Positions 24,201-35,354 of a DNA stretch of 64,000 nucleotides are shown piece after piece. Location of the stretch: positions 509,639 through 573,638 of the forward strand of contig NMRA01000218.1 in assembly GCA_002633005.1 (NCBI GenBank). Direction: 5' to 3'. The position numbers and the translations under genes were made by a program. Positions within the stretch are counted from its first letter, which is position 1. Every line of letters starts with the position of its first letter. Under the pieces are notes generated by a model, which worked only from the letters and a program-made list of their open reading frames with translations, was not told the origin of the DNA and did no database searches. The stretch is from Phoronis australis (lineage: Eukaryota; Phoronida; Phoronidae).

Positions 24201-27200
24201 TGAAGTAAAGATGTGCTTGTGAACTTGAAAAGTAATTTAATTTTTCAGTTTAAATTAGCACAGGCTGAGTTAGTTGAGTAACTTAAAGCCCTGACGTACT
24301 ACTCAGCCAGCTAGCCTTTAACAGTTGCTGTTTGAAATTTGGTACAAAACAAGGAAATTGTGTATTACAAATTACATTATTATCTTTAGTTAGTTGAGCA
24401 TGACATTGATTATTATCACAGGGGATAACGGGGATAACGTGGATGACGATGAACATTTTTAATTCGTGTTAGAAAGTTGTCCAAGTATTCACGTTTTTTC
24501 TTTATGATGAATCATTTTTTAATAGGTGACCTGCTCGGCTATCAAGGGCACAGGCAAAAAAATTGACCAAGCTATTAAGAATGGTATGCACTGGTTGCTG
24601 TACACTGTAGAACAGAACTTCGATAAGTACCACGACCGTGTGGAGGCTGATAAGGCGGAGCTTAAGGAAATTCAGGCTCGGGAGCGTATGGAGAAACGAG
24701 AGCGAGTGAGAAAAATAAGAGAGGAAAGGTAAAATGCAACAATACTTATCTTGTTTGTTTTTAGTTTGCGTATACTCATGTCTGGCATCCTTACAGTTTT
24801 TGGGCATCAAGTTGGTGTTGAACAATATACTTTATTGCTTGAAATGTTAACACAGATAGCGTCTGTTGCCTGTGAGCCATCTTGCTTCGTGAATCACGCA
24901 TTCGCAAGTTTTTTTGCCTCATGAACACGTAAAACAGTTAAAAAACTGAGTATTTATGATAATGTTTAAGAATTTGTCAATGGAAAATGGACAATATTGG
25001 CAATTTATTGTCCAAAATAGTGTACACACCATGTTGAATTTTTGGGGTTGTTCCAAACATTTTTACACACCATAGGAAGTGAAATTAGTTGCTTTTCAAA
25101 CCTTTTTATTACCTCATCAGCCTTTTAATAAGTACTTTTTTAAAATCTCAGAAAAAATATGAGGGAATTTTTAGCAGAAATTTGATTGCGTGCTGTGAAC
25201 AAACTTCCAAGAACAATGAAAAGGCACTCGCACATTGTAGCAGACATGAGACATTACATGTGACTGTGATCCGTCTTATGTCTCATTAGTAGTTGCAAAG
25301 GGTATTCTGTCATTGTCATCACCTGTCTGGCGTCTTTGTTAAACAGGATGAATAGTTCTTGATTGACTCTAATTTTATGTTTGTATTCTGGTTTTATACA
25401 TCATGACATGCGAGAAGAGTTCTGCCTTCATGCAGCGATACTGCTTCCTTAGATCATTTTACAAATCAAATACGTCTTAAACTGAATTACCGCATCACCT
25501 GACGCATAACATTAATTAACATAATATTAAAAATGCAGTCTCGTTAAATTGTGATTATGCGAATGAAGTATTAATTTACAAACAACCCCGGGTCCTCCAG
25601 TGTGCCGGAAACCATCCGAGAACCAGTTACCTTTGCGACCTCGCGAAAGTCTTGTTTTGAGAGACTATTTTATGTAAATGAGTACGGTAATATTTCATTG
25701 TTACCCTAATGAAACAAGGTGCAGTTTTCATTATTTGTTTATATTTCACAGCCAAATAACGACTGCGTAATTTTGGAATTACTCGCGTTTTTATGTGTTA
25801 GAAGCAGCATATTTAAGGTGGAGAAATTACATATCCTCTCAATGCATGGTTGTCTATGTTGCAGAGAACGTCAGGAGGAATTGGAGCGTCAAAAAAGTAA
25901 CAAAGAGGAGGCCAAACCAAACAGTGATGATGAGGATGTTATGGATGGCGGTGACCCATTTAAAAAGGTGGACATTCAAGAATTGAAGGCAAAGGTATTG
26001 ACTGGTGTAACAATTACTGTAACTAAACAGTTTTTACCTATGTATGTGTCTAGTCATTGTATTTCAATACAAGGAGACCTCGTCAGTACGAACGCTGTTT
26101 TCTAGGAGGACTGTTGCGTGCACACTCAATTTCACACTAGACTACTTTGCAGTAGAGTTTTGTACTGTATGAGGCACCACAGGTGAGTTCTGTGTAGTAA
26201 TCTACAGTAGAGTAGAAGAGTAAAGTACAATGCAGTTCAATAAAGTAGTGCTGTATAGTGTAGTTCAGTACAGCAGGGCCTTGTAGTGCATTTCAGTGCA
26301 GTGCAGTACAGTCCAGTACAGCAAAGTGCAATATAATTATGTATAGCGCAGTACAACTCCTACAAGAGTGGCCTACACAGGCACTCTGCAAATCTAGATA
26401 ACAAAGGTGTTCACCCACAATCATGTTGTTGAAAAGTGATATTAGTTATGTGCAACTTAGATGCAGTGGATTCTGGGTTGCTGGGACAAGAGTGATGCAA
26501 CCCCCTCTGGTGTTGTTAAGAACTAGCAGTAATACTTGTTTAGATGCAGAACTGATCTGACATGTATTTACTTTAATTTCTTAACTCTTGAATTAACAGA
26601 TGGTTTTAGTAATGAGGCAGTCTTAGCAAAGCCGTTATCAACTCATGTTTCGTCAAAAACAACTTTGATTTAGTCAAACACCACTTCAGTTGTGGTATTC
26701 AAGAAAGTGGTTACTGGTCTTAGCTTGTCCCTTTTGTAACTTGGAGGAATTTCTGGTCTCGGATTTGACCTGATAGTTGGCTATTGTCTGAAACCAAACT
26801 CAGTGTGTTATCCTTACAGAACGGGTCATTTTATGTACCGATATTATTCTCAAACAATAAGGTATAGCCAATTCTTTCCATTTCTAATCAGCAGGGAACA
26901 CGTTGGAGAGCTAGTTTATAGTGGCAAGTGGTATCAGTTGCAACTTGTGTTTGTTTCTTTGATTGAACTCTGGTTTATGGCAGCTTGAAGTACTTAGCAA
27001 ATAATTATTCTTCACTTAACTTAACTTTAAGTGTAATCAGTTGACTGATATATTTGGTTAATGTTTTTCATCAAATTTAGGTAACAAGAATTGGCTTTCA
27101 CTTAATGATGGAAAGTCTCTTAAAATACATTACCAATAGTCATTTAAAGGGGCCTTGGATTTTGAGAACCAGTTTGGTATATGTTATTTAATGAAGATAA

Positions 27201-29375
27201 CCAGTTCTCATAATGAGGAACACCTACCAACACTCCTTTCCATCCATGGTGTGTTTGATACAAACTCTCTTGAATTTACCTTTTTTCGTGTCCACCACGG
27301 GCACCATCGCTGGTTATGAGAAGTCGGGAAATTCATGTGCCTGTGGTTTGATATTCATCGCATTTTACCTGCATGCTTTATTGTAGGAAGCCAAAGCTAA
27401 GGAAGAGAAGGCAAAAAGAAAGGCATTAATGGCTGCTAAAGCGAAGGAGGAGGAAAATGAAAGCAAGACACGTGACAGTCCTGCAGACAATGATACAGAA
27501 AACGTACTTGAAAACGCGAATATGAACAATAATGCTCGCCCAAGCGGGGGTCTACGTAGGCAGAGGTCTAACTTGTCCGAGGAGGACGACGAAAATGAAG
27601 TGATCTCATCCAAAGCTAGTCGACCTAAGGCGGACTCGCCTCGCCCTCTAGACGGAATGGCTCTCCAACCGGCCCCCCTGTCAAGGCGACTGGCCCCTCT
27701 CCAACCTATCACTCAGCTGGAGCCTCTGGATGTTGTAGGTGAGTGTACTTATGAGTCAAGTTATGACATTTGCTACAAAGTGCTGTTAGCTGAATACCAT
27801 TCATACATGTGTATGCTCTGCGACCCTGGCGTTTTAACTGAGTTCCGCATTTAATTTTTGTGATTGTTTAGCTATTCCTGAGTCTCATGTTATGAACTGG
27901 ACGTAGTTTAACCTCATTTGGTTGTTAAAACATGGTAAGATCTCCCGTCTGCGTATTTTAGATGACTTGTCATTAACGCAGTCGTAAATAATGCGTTCCT
28001 GCCAAGCATGCAAGTTTCAGGAAGGATAATAAAGACAGCTGATCATCCTTATTAACTGTTCAGCAGCCTTCGATATAAGGGTCAAATTAATCACAATCTG
28101 AACTTAAGCTGTGATGCGGCGGTTGTCCATGGTGTCTGAGTGATAACATAGTTTTTATGGCAGTTGACTCAACGTGTTTTCTCGCTACGTCTGTCAATTG
28201 GGAGCAAAATTGATAAAGTTCACCAGGAGATAATAAGTGAAACGATAATACGGTACCATTTCATTTTCAGGAGACGGGATGAAGAAGAAAAAGAAGAAGA
28301 AGAAAGTGAAGCGCAACAAAACAGTACCAATGCTAGAGGATGACGAAACCGGAGAGGTGACCCTTTCAAAGAAGGCCCTCCCACCGCTCAAGTCGTCGCC
28401 TCCAGCCCAGAGAAATCTACTGTCACGCACAGCGTCCAGAAAGCCGGAGTTGGAGAGTGTGGAAGATGAAGGTACGTCTGTAGTGGGACTGTTAGCTTCT
28501 AGACCTGTGTCGGCCAAATTTTACTCGAAACTTTACTCAAAGTTTTCGTCCATTTTTGAAAATTACCTTATATGCTTGTAGTCATTTTAAAGCTAAAATG
28601 TGAAACTGTATATACATAGGAAAAAATGTGCAATTGCATGTAAATCATTTTTGAATAAGAAATGTTTTGTGTGCTTTTTATTGCATGTAAGACTAGTAAA
28701 ATAGTGTCTGTTACAAATTTTGGCTTCAACCCTGATGAGGAACTCAGTACCCGGTTGCATGAAACTAAGGTCCCTAAATCTACTGCGTATCTGCGGGCTT
28801 GTGAAAACACTGATTGTCCTATCTTATGCTGTTTGAGTATCATTACTATGCCAATTTTTGGCTTTTATACAAATCGGGAGTGAAATCTTGATTGAATTCT
28901 AAATTTCATTGAAAATAAGTAGGGATCTTTTCATGCAATGCCCCTAATTTAAAGACTAAGTCCCTAACTGTTTTGATTGAATTAAGGGCTCAGTTTTTAG
29001 TTATATTGTTAGGAAATGTCATTAGTCAAAGAAAAGCTCATAATAAAAATAGAATTATAGAAAAAATATTGCATCTGTGCCTAAAGAACAAAACAAATAT
29101 GAAAAAGATTTAGGGACCTTAGTTGAGTCCCTGTTTGGGACTGTTTCATGCAACCGGGCACAGTAGACTAGTGTTTGCAACTGGATAACCTATGTCTGAC
29201 ACTGTAAAAGAGCTTACAATACAACTGTTCATGCAGTCAAAGCAAAGTAGACATGAATGGGATTTCTCTTGCAGCCAACATTGGTCAGAAATGGAATTTG
29301 GCGGAAGATCTCGAAGACATGCCGGCCCGGCCTTCGCGCCCTAATATGGATAGTGATGATGACATCATGACATAG
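15223..29375 (+). CDS. ARL13B: ARL13B, ciliary Arf-like GTPase (nine exons)
   Basis: Membrane-anchored Arf-family GTPase of the cilium; the family acts as exchange factor for ARL3 and in Hedgehog signalling and ciliary membrane traffic. Exons: 15223-15269, 16738-16808, 18005-18254, 23380-23485, 24526-24728, 25865-25994, 27387-27738, 28271-28471, 29275-29375. They sum to 1461 nt, 486 residues plus TAG, in frame at every GT-AG junction (human about 428). Order: MGNCMS lipid-anchor start; G1 GLDNAGKT (24-31); switch I TPTVGF; G3 DLGGG (67-71), lacking the catalytic Gln as in ARL13B generally; NKQD (126-129); CSAIKG; coiled coil about 187-250; Glu/Lys-rich and acidic linker; eight Lys at 391-398; Pro/Arg/Asp tail. 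Exons 2 and 3 occur a second time at 20658-20728 and 21748-21997 (see the duplication). The human RVxP ciliary motif aligns to KTVP here. Confidence 0.93.
16738..16808 (+). CDS. ARL13B: ARL13B exon 2 (P-loop), first copy
   Basis: Acceptor TTTCAG, donor GTGAGT. It encodes [17 protein letters not shown] and TALGLQG plus one base. GLDNAGKT is the G1/P-loop that binds GTP phosphates. It is identical at the nucleotide level to 20658-20728. Confidence 0.95.
18005..18254 (+). CDS. ARL13B: ARL13B exon 3 (switch I and II), first copy
   Basis: Acceptor TTTCAG, donor GTAAGT. It encodes [55 protein letters not shown] and KISGKPVL plus two bases. DLGGG replaces the usual Arf DxGGQ. IRxIW and the ESYG/VDSSD-like strand match ARL13B. 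The first codons carry the switch I Thr. Confidence 0.95.
19644..19644. other. Single undetermined base (N) at the duplication junction
   Basis: The only N in the window sits exactly between the two copies of the 3.8 kb duplication. A one-base N is a typical trace of an automatic contig join rather than of a sequencing ambiguity. Confidence 0.95.
20658..20728 (+). CDS. ARL13B: ARL13B exon 2, second copy
   Basis: Identical to 16738-16808 with intact acceptor and donor. If both copies were real and spliced together, exon 3 to this exon would stay in frame (321 nt repeated), giving two P-loops in one protein, which no Arf family member has. It is best read as the allelic copy. Confidence 0.85.
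21748..21997 (+). CDS. ARL13B: ARL13B exon 3, second copy
   Basis: It has the same 250 nt length and encoded residues as 18005-18254. I count four third-position differences (in GAC/GAT, TTC/TTT, TGC/TGT and TCC/TCT codons), all silent. Splice sites are intact. Either this copy or the first can be joined to exon 4 at 23380 with the same protein result. Confidence 0.85.
23380..23485 (+). CDS. ARL13B: ARL13B exon 4 (NKQD)
   Basis: Acceptor TTACAG, donor GTAAGT. It encodes [40 protein letters not shown] is the G4 guanine-specificity motif. LVNxxKCxC matches human ARL13B LVNEHKCLC. Confidence 0.95.
23673..24072. mobile_element. GGTTGCATGAAAC MITE, copy 1
   Basis: It starts GGTTACATGAAACAGTCCC then AAATAGGGACTCAACTAAG, and ends with the inverted version (ACTTAGTTGAATCCC then GGGACTGTTTTATGCAACC). 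Terminal inverted repeats are about 50 bp and the interior of about 300 bp is AT-rich with no coding capacity. It lies in ARL13B intron 4. Related copies are at 28753-29155 and 35355-35727. Confidence 0.8.
24526..24728 (+). CDS. ARL13B: ARL13B exon 5 (G5 motif and start of coiled coil)
   Basis: Acceptor AATAG, donor GTAAAA (weaker at +5). It encodes [40 protein letters not shown] and [19 protein letters not shown] plus IREE. CSAIKG is the G5 motif; the rest enters the long helix that in ARL13B supports ARL3 exchange activity and self-association. Confidence 0.95.
25865..25994 (+). CDS. ARL13B: ARL13B exon 6 (coiled coil to acidic linker)
   Basis: Acceptor TTGCAG, donor GTATTG. It encodes [19 protein letters not shown] then [18 protein letters not shown] and IQELKAK. 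The GDPFKKV patch may match the NPFQPI region of human ARL13B. Phases fit both neighbours. Confidence 0.9.
26150..26345. repeat. Degenerate CAGTA/CAGTG low-complexity tract
   Basis: Within ARL13B intron 6, words such as CAGTGCAGTACAGT and GTAGTGCATTTCAGT recur in a five-base rhythm, most dense at 26210-26335. It looks like a decayed simple repeat. Confidence 0.55.
27161..27210. mobile_element. GAGAACCAG hairpin MITE, copy 2 (degenerate)
   Basis: TTTGAGAACCAGTTTGG on the left and AACCAGTTCTCA on the right fold back across an AT-rich loop. Outside it, TTTAAAGGGGCC resembles the reverse complement of the outer right end of copy 1. Older than copies 1 and 4. Confidence 0.55.
27387..27738 (+). 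CDS. ARL13B: ARL13B exon 7 (Lys/Glu helix and disordered linker)
   Basis: Acceptor TTGTAG, donor GTGAGT. It encodes [20 protein letters not shown], then a disordered stretch with [23 protein letters not shown], an acidic [10 protein letters not shown] block and a Pro/Leu-rich end ([20 protein letters not shown]). PITQLEPLD may correspond to the human KLEPLG region. Longer than in vertebrates, which accounts for most of the extra protein length. Confidence 0.9.
28271..28471 (+). CDS. ARL13B: ARL13B exon 8 (poly-Lys, RVxP region)
   Basis: Acceptor TTTCAG, donor GTACGT. It encodes G-DGM, eight Lys, [14 protein letters not shown] and a Pro/Ser-rich segment ([18 protein letters not shown]). Human ARL13B has a Lys-rich run then MKRNHRVEPLNIDD; here the equivalent reads [13 protein letters not shown], so the RVxP ciliary-targeting motif is altered. 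Confidence 0.9.
28753..29155. mobile_element. GGTTGCATGAAAC MITE, copy 2
   Basis: It starts GGTTGCATGAAACTAAGG then TCCCTAAATCTACTGCG and ends TTAGTTGAGTCCC then GGGACTGTTTCATGCAACC. The left terminal repeat lacks about 20 bases present in copy 1. The interior matches copy 1 closely (for example TATGCCAATTTTTGGCTTT). Lies in ARL13B intron 8. Confidence 0.8.
29275..29375 (+). CDS. ARL13B: ARL13B last exon
   Basis: Acceptor TTGCAG, then [33 protein letters not shown] and TAG at 29373-29375. The RPNxDxxDxI tail resembles the human end (RPNSDAHDVIS), which supports both the exon and the reading frame. Confidence 0.92.
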
Positions 29376-29597
29376 TTACTTTGCACAAGCTTCTAATGGT
29401 TTGAAGGGGTTAGATGGAGGTGTTCATACATATCATTAACAACGCCAGTCTTTCAAGTACCAGACTCTGTTTCGTGAGACAACCTGTGATGCATCCTGAG
29501 TGTTGCAGTGGATAATCGGTGCGACATTTCATTCTGAATGAAGCAAGAGATTTAGTTTCTACCCTTGCACAGTAGCCAGAACAAAGCCTGAATTTTG

Positions 29598-29629
29598 ATA
29601 TGTATATGTATATGTATATGTATGTATGG
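29598..29629. repeat. TATATG microsatellite
   Basis: Four to five TATATG-type units in the ARL13B 3' flank (ATATGTATATGTATATG and onward). Confidence 0.8.
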
Positions 29630-32600
29630 ATTTCAAGGTTTTTTGGTACAGCTAGTTAACATTTCTTCCTAGATTCACATTTCTGGACATGCGGAGCTAA
29701 TTTCTAATTCTACGATCAATTTCTTTAACATGCTTGTTGGTGCTTACTTTATTAAAAATGTGCTCCGTCCACGATGTAGGGGCTGCTTGCTTTTTGACAG
29801 TCCGTGATCATTTGTACAAATTATTTGATATTGTTAAGTACATTTTTTCTTAAGTAGTGAAAGCAACTGATATCGGTCATTTGTTGCGCAGGATGAAAGT
29901 AGATATACTTAAATCGCAATCTCATATGTCAAGAAACGAAGATGTTTGCATTTACTGGACCAACCCCAGCCCCAGCTCAACCCTAACCCTAGCTTTTAGA
30001 TGTAAATGACCTGGGCTGCTTCTCGTAGATGCAACAAATTGGCAAAACATAAGATCGTGTAAGTTTTCAACATTTTGCCGCGCATAACTAGCCAAGTACG
30101 TGATCTTAATAACTTTTCTCGGGAGAATCCTCTGTCTATGGAAAGCACCCCTGTTCCAGCGTTTTCGATGTTATGTAAGACCAGTGACATGCTCACTAGA
30201 ACATTTTCCTGACGATGGGGCTGTTCAGGTGCTTTGTGTGGCTTTTTTATGCAGTAAGTGAAAGAAATATCCAAACTATAGATGCTAATGATGTGTGTGG
30301 TGTCTTCTAGTCACCCACCTCTCTATGTTACTATTGTCATCAATTTCCTGCCAAGAGGTGGCGTTACATATACTATAAATCATCTGTTGCAGTCGACATC
30401 TTGAGTTGATTAGAAACACCTAGTTTCACAGTACCTGGTATGTTGTCAATTGATGTTTACAAGAACCATTGCAGACAACCCATGGCATTCTCATGAGTGC
30501 TGATCTAAGCTCGTTTTTCCGTGATTAGCAGAACAGTTATCGCATCTGCAATTACTGAAGCATGGTAAATAATTCGACTGTGCATCTGTCAATGTGATGC
30601 TGCACAAATATTGCTGGGAATTCTTAACAATATACTAAGAATATCCGCTACATTTCAAAGCTGCTCATCAGAGTTGAAATTAAAGAGGGGGTGTTTCTCA
30701 TGTTTCTTATGTTAAAAGTGCTCCAATGTCTCCTTCATGTGTCGGCAAAATGCGATAATAAATTGTGTGTCACTAGTGCTTACGAGGTTACTGGCTGTGA
30801 CAGAGAAGCTGACTCTTGTTGCTGCTGCCCTCTGTTGGAGGTTAGGTCATGCCTGTTACTCTTGTTTTCAAGAGAGAGAATAATGCAGGATACTCATGAT
30901 TTGTATGCAAGAGTACTTTGTGTACTACCTAATCTCAACCCCATTTAGCATTTTGCTGGAACATGCAATTTTGGCTTAAGTTTCTGACCTTTGCAAATAT
31001 TAGAAACCAAGGTTCTCAATGAGAAATGGGTGTGTTCTCATGGTTCAACCAAATCATTAACATGTTACCATGTTTTCTTCATATGTAAATTTTCCCATTT
31101 TTACATTCTGTCATGCTTCCAAATAGTTATGTGGTGATACACAGCATGTGTTCTGTGAAAAATTCTTAGTGCATTTTTATCAAACACTTTAAAACATTGT
31201 TTTATTTTCTCAGTCTTTGTTATTTGTTTCGTAACATTTAGCAATGTGATGGCATTATACATATTGTTAAGCTTGATTTTGCCATGCAGGCAGTCTGATG
31301 TTAAGCTTCCCGTTTCTGTGGGTGTAGAGCCAGTTAAGAAGTTTATATTATGTTTCGATTCATGTGCTCATCTGACTATCATATCACTATATCAAACCAG
31401 TGGACACAAGCTCAAAAGCGCCATACTTACAGAAGAGAAGGGTCGAGGTTCAGCGCATAAGCAATATCACAATCATACTTAACTTGCTCTGTAATTGACT
31501 TTGTGTATTCTGCTGGCTGAAAATGATGTTCATTTTGGCAAAAAGCAATTGCTCCGTCCATCTAAGCAGAGCACAGCTGTAATAAAAATTTCACTCAGAA
31601 ATTTTTACTTTATGAATCAATTAGTTGTGCAATTTCATTTGAAATTTTATTGTGGTGAAATGTTTGATGCATGTTTGTTGATGACATGGGGGCCTTATGA
31701 ATAATAAATTGTATATTGTTGTATATTCTTCCATGTTTTAATTTTTCAAAATAGAAGACTGTCTTACTATTACCGTTTTTAACAACACAAAAGTTAAGGA
31801 TTGACATAATTGCATCTTATTTTTTGATTTTTTATTTGATAGCCTTTAATTGGCCATGAACATACCACTGACATGGTTTAATTTTGTGTCACATTTTCAC
31901 TATTTTGATGGAAATGTGGGTTGTCGTTTCAGTTTAAGTGGTACAAAAAATGGTATGGGAAATGATTTTTACTTTACCTACTATTTTGTTCTCGGGGATT
32001 ACTCTGCTCACATGGGTGTACATGGGTCTAGACCCCTTTTTTCACTTGATTTTAGTGAAACGAAATCTAGAATTTTCAAATTGTTGACTTGGGCTCCCTT
32101 TTTGAAAAAAAATCGTTGATCCGACCCCCTCCTAAAAATCTTGCTGGAATAGACCTGTCATAGGTCTTAAAGATGCTAAAAAGTCTACTGTCATTCAACA
32201 GGTATAGACGTGGGGCACAATTTTGGTTCTTGGTATTAAACATTTGGCCAGATATAAGGCCTATATAGGCCAGATATAAATGAAACCCAGACTTGGGAAG
32301 CCCAGCTGCACCTCCCAGTAACTGCTCGTTGGGGTCACTGGGTCATAAATCACTGTTTTCTTCTTTATTCCTGAGAAAGAAATACTGTGAACTGATTTGA
32401 CCTCATTTTTATTAAAAGAAAAAAGTATTTTATAGAAATCCAACCCTTTAAATTTGCAGCGTTTTGCTTTAGCTTGTAGCTTATAGTGGTGTGAAAAATG
32501 AAACCCCATTCTGGGGCAGGTTTTGTGTACGCACAATAGAGGTCACTTTAAGCATTCCGCGACAAGCCGAGTTTTAACAGTCACTTTCAAACCCGTCTGT

Positions 32601-32739
32601 GTTTACTTATAATCCCAGCTCGCTAGGACCTCACAGCGATTGGATAATGATTTCAACAAAGTCGCAGTTCAACTAAAGCCTATTTTGCTAATGTAAATAG
32701 TCATTATTGTGAAAACAAATAGTTACTATTTGTTTATCA

Positions 32740-32873
32740 CTCAACCTCGCTTTCAGAGCGGAGCGCTTTTGAACATGAATCTCGGTCAGCTGTCAAGAGC
32801 TCAGGCAAGTGTGTTATTGTTAAATTTGTAGGCGGTAGATTCGAAATCGTAGAAGCTTTTTCTCGCTCGACGG
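32740..32873 (+). promoter_or_regulatory. Candidate promoter / untranslated first exon of the downstream gene
   Basis: A CpG-containing stretch (GAGCGGAGCGC, then CTCGCTCGACGG) ends at a strong donor, CGG followed by GTAAGT at 32874. The coding start at 36232 sits just behind an acceptor, so the gene needs at least one untranslated exon upstream, and this is the best-looking candidate. A short upstream frame (ATG near 32775) ends before the donor. Speculative. Confidence 0.22.
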
Positions 32874-33423
32874 GTAAGTTGGATGAGTTACCGGTTGGTT
32901 GTGATAACTCACTCATTGGCAGCAATATACTAAGCTTAGTTGTTGGTCACCGTCGATATGCCAGCCAAGGCAAAGTCGTGTAGCCTAATTATTTTTGCCT
33001 ACCAGAGCAGATAACTTTTGACGGAACTGTAGGCTGAAAACTAGACACCCCAATAAATTCAGATTTAAGTGTCACTAAACGCAGTGCTGTCCATTTTGAT
33101 GTTCTTTGATCCTTTACATATGCTAGAATTCGTCAGCTGACAGCCACTTATGACTGTTCTTAGTGTTCTTGCTTGCTCCTTTTTAATTTAACCCAAGCGG
33201 CATGACGGCAACTTTTCATTTGTACGGGATAGGTAATTTCTGCTTATTTAGAAAATGATATGCAATGTTGACAATGTACTTAGTATTTACTTCCAAGTTC
33301 ACTAATAATTGTTTCCAAACATATGAAGTCATATTTAAATTACGAGGTATTGATTTGGTTACTTGTGACCTGTCGACTGAGGTTGGGCACTGCTGACCTC
33401 AGGTTTGGCAACATGGTAAAAAT

Positions 33424-33490
33424 TAGGCAATGACCATCGCCTCTGTTGGCCCGAAGCATTCGGGCCAACAGAGGCGATGGTCATTGCCTA
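33424..33490. mobile_element. 67-bp Mutator-like element made only of its inverted repeats
   Basis: A perfect 32-bp inverted repeat (starts TAGGCAATGACCATCGCC) surrounds a 3-base loop GCA. It is flanked by the 9-bp direct repeat GGTAAAAAT at 33415-33423 and 33491-33499. The 32 bp are identical to both ends of the 928-bp element at 596-1523. It is therefore a minimal family member, with nothing but termini, that still shows a target duplication. Confidence 0.9.
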
Positions 33491-33817
33491 GGTAAAAATT
33501 TGAGGTTGCTATGAAGTCAGCAGTACATTGGAGGATGCATTCAGGATGTGAGCCTGTGTGTGTGATTTGGGCCCCGAGTGGGAGTACTTCTGGAAATTTA
33601 CCATGAATCAGCATGCAAAACGCTCCTCGCTGATTTTTTTCTGGGGTGATCTTAGGTGCTTCGATAAACTGGTGCTTGATTCGTCACTAGCTTTTCAATG
33701 CAGGTATCTTGATGTTTATTTTCAACTCTTGCTAACAATGTTTCCATGGTGACTTCAGTTTCGTTTCCCCACCTGAGAATTTTCCCAAGGTCGCATTTGG
33801 TGAGTGGACGTTATATT

Positions 33818-34258
33818 ACCGGGAATTTCCGTAGATAAGCCCATGGGCTTATATTCGGAAAATGAAAATTTTCAGGCGTTTTAGCAACACCAAATAAATG
33901 CTCGGGCGTTTATTCGGAAAAGGGGGCGTGTCAACAGAAAGTCATAGTTTTGCTTGACTTAACACTCTTTTCCTAAACCTGCGTTTTTAATACTTTTTCT
34001 TAACAAATGCATAGTTCGTCAACATCTTGTTCTTTTTATAAATGATAAATGCTCCACAAAACTGAATTTGTGACAAAAAGTTGACGCTGAGTGGGCATTT
34101 AAAAGGAAAATTTCCAAATAAATGTCCCACTGTCTGGACAATTGAAACCAGAAGTTGTAACACCAAATAAACACCCATGGGCGTGTATTTAGCACAATTT
34201 TCGGAATAAATGCCCGTTGGCATTTCATTGGGTGGGCTTATCTACGGAAAACCCCGGT
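33818..34258. mobile_element. ACCGG-ended TA-flanked MITE, copy B
   Basis: The left end ACCGGGAATTTCCGTAGATA is preceded by TTA and the right end (CTTATCTACGGAAAACCCCGG) is followed by TAA, consistent with a TA target duplication. Internal repeats CCCATGGGC and CGTTTATTCGGAAAA recur in both halves. Orientation is opposite to copies A and C. The frame at 34217-34453 starts inside this element and is not a gene. Confidence 0.75.
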
Positions 34259-35354
34259 AAGCGTCGAGCTTTGCATATTGATTATTTTAATTATAAATCA
34301 AAAATCAGCCAGGTGCCTGTGCCTAAGTCATCCTCTGGCAAGGATGATGTATTGCCTATAGATCATATAACTTTGTCTTCTGAGGTGCATTCAATAGACC
34401 TTCTGACAATTGACCATCTAAGTTTTGTCTGCCGACTAGACAGTGAGGCATGACACGCAGTCTCTTACTTGGCAAGACATCAACATGGGCAATGCGTTAC
34501 CTGTCCCATAATTGCCTTCTTTCAAGTTGATGAGATAAACACTCAGCTATTAATTAGATTGTGATCTGTAGCCATCAATCGTAGTCATGGTCACCACGCT
34601 ATAATTTGCGAAACGCTAAAGTCGTGTTGTCTGGCTTCTAAATGATTTACCTTCCAGCATAACAAGTGAAATAAAATGATAAATTTTCCGTTGATCATGA
34701 TGTTGGCTGTGCTCAGTAGCCTTGCTTACAGGGCTGACGTGCAAGTGTTCGGACTGTAGCTTACACCAAGTCACATGTACACTTCCCAATCACCTTTGGC
34801 TTTAGACTGGTGCTGAAGGTGTTGGAAGGATTCAGATATACCCTACATTTGTGAGGGTGTGTTTGAACGCTGCGTGGGCACGTCAACTCTGCCATGTTCA
34901 AAGGAAGGCAAAATAAGGATAATGCTGTTTATTAAGCTAAAAACCAACTGAATTCCGTAGAAAACAAGTTTCCTTAATTACACAACTCAATTTTTTGTTA
35001 CCAGTAGTAAAAGTAAATCAAAACTTTTGACTCAAACTACCGACTGTAAAACAGGATGTCCCAAGGTAACTGTTGTATTACCTAAACAATGATTTACGAG
35101 TATTTGAACTTATGTACTTATATTTCATGTAGCGCAAATTAGTTCAGTAGCCAACGTCTCAAACTTCAAACTTGGACAAATCTGACTAGCAGTGGTGAGT
35201 CTTTCTGTTGGATCAATCGCTCAACTCCAGTTGGTTCATGGTACTATAGTAAATTAGAAGACAGAAATGAAGGGTTCCGCCCTAAAATGTTGTGGCATTG
35301 CACATGGGACTTTAAAGCTTCTGGACTTATAATGGATTAATGAGAGCTCTGCCC

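Larger units (their letters stand above)
29376..33414 (+). other. Non-coding: ARL13B 3' UTR and intergenic DNA
   Basis: It starts with the 3' UTR (poly(A) site not placeable; AATAAA near 31702 is one of several candidates) and a short TATATG microsatellite at 29598-29629. Open frames of 60-90 codons (for example 30691-30948 and 31850-32119) show no motif. A small direct repeat GGCCAGATATAA occurs twice near 32246-32280. The CpG-richer patch 32740-32880 is listed separately. Confidence 0.5.

Noticed and set aside
32737-32925. Minus-strand 62-codon frame near the CpG patch
   Set aside because: No splice sites or motif; more likely chance in a GC-richer stretch than a divergent gene.
34217-34453. 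78-codon frame
   Set aside because: It starts within the right terminus of the TA-flanked MITE and has no family motif.
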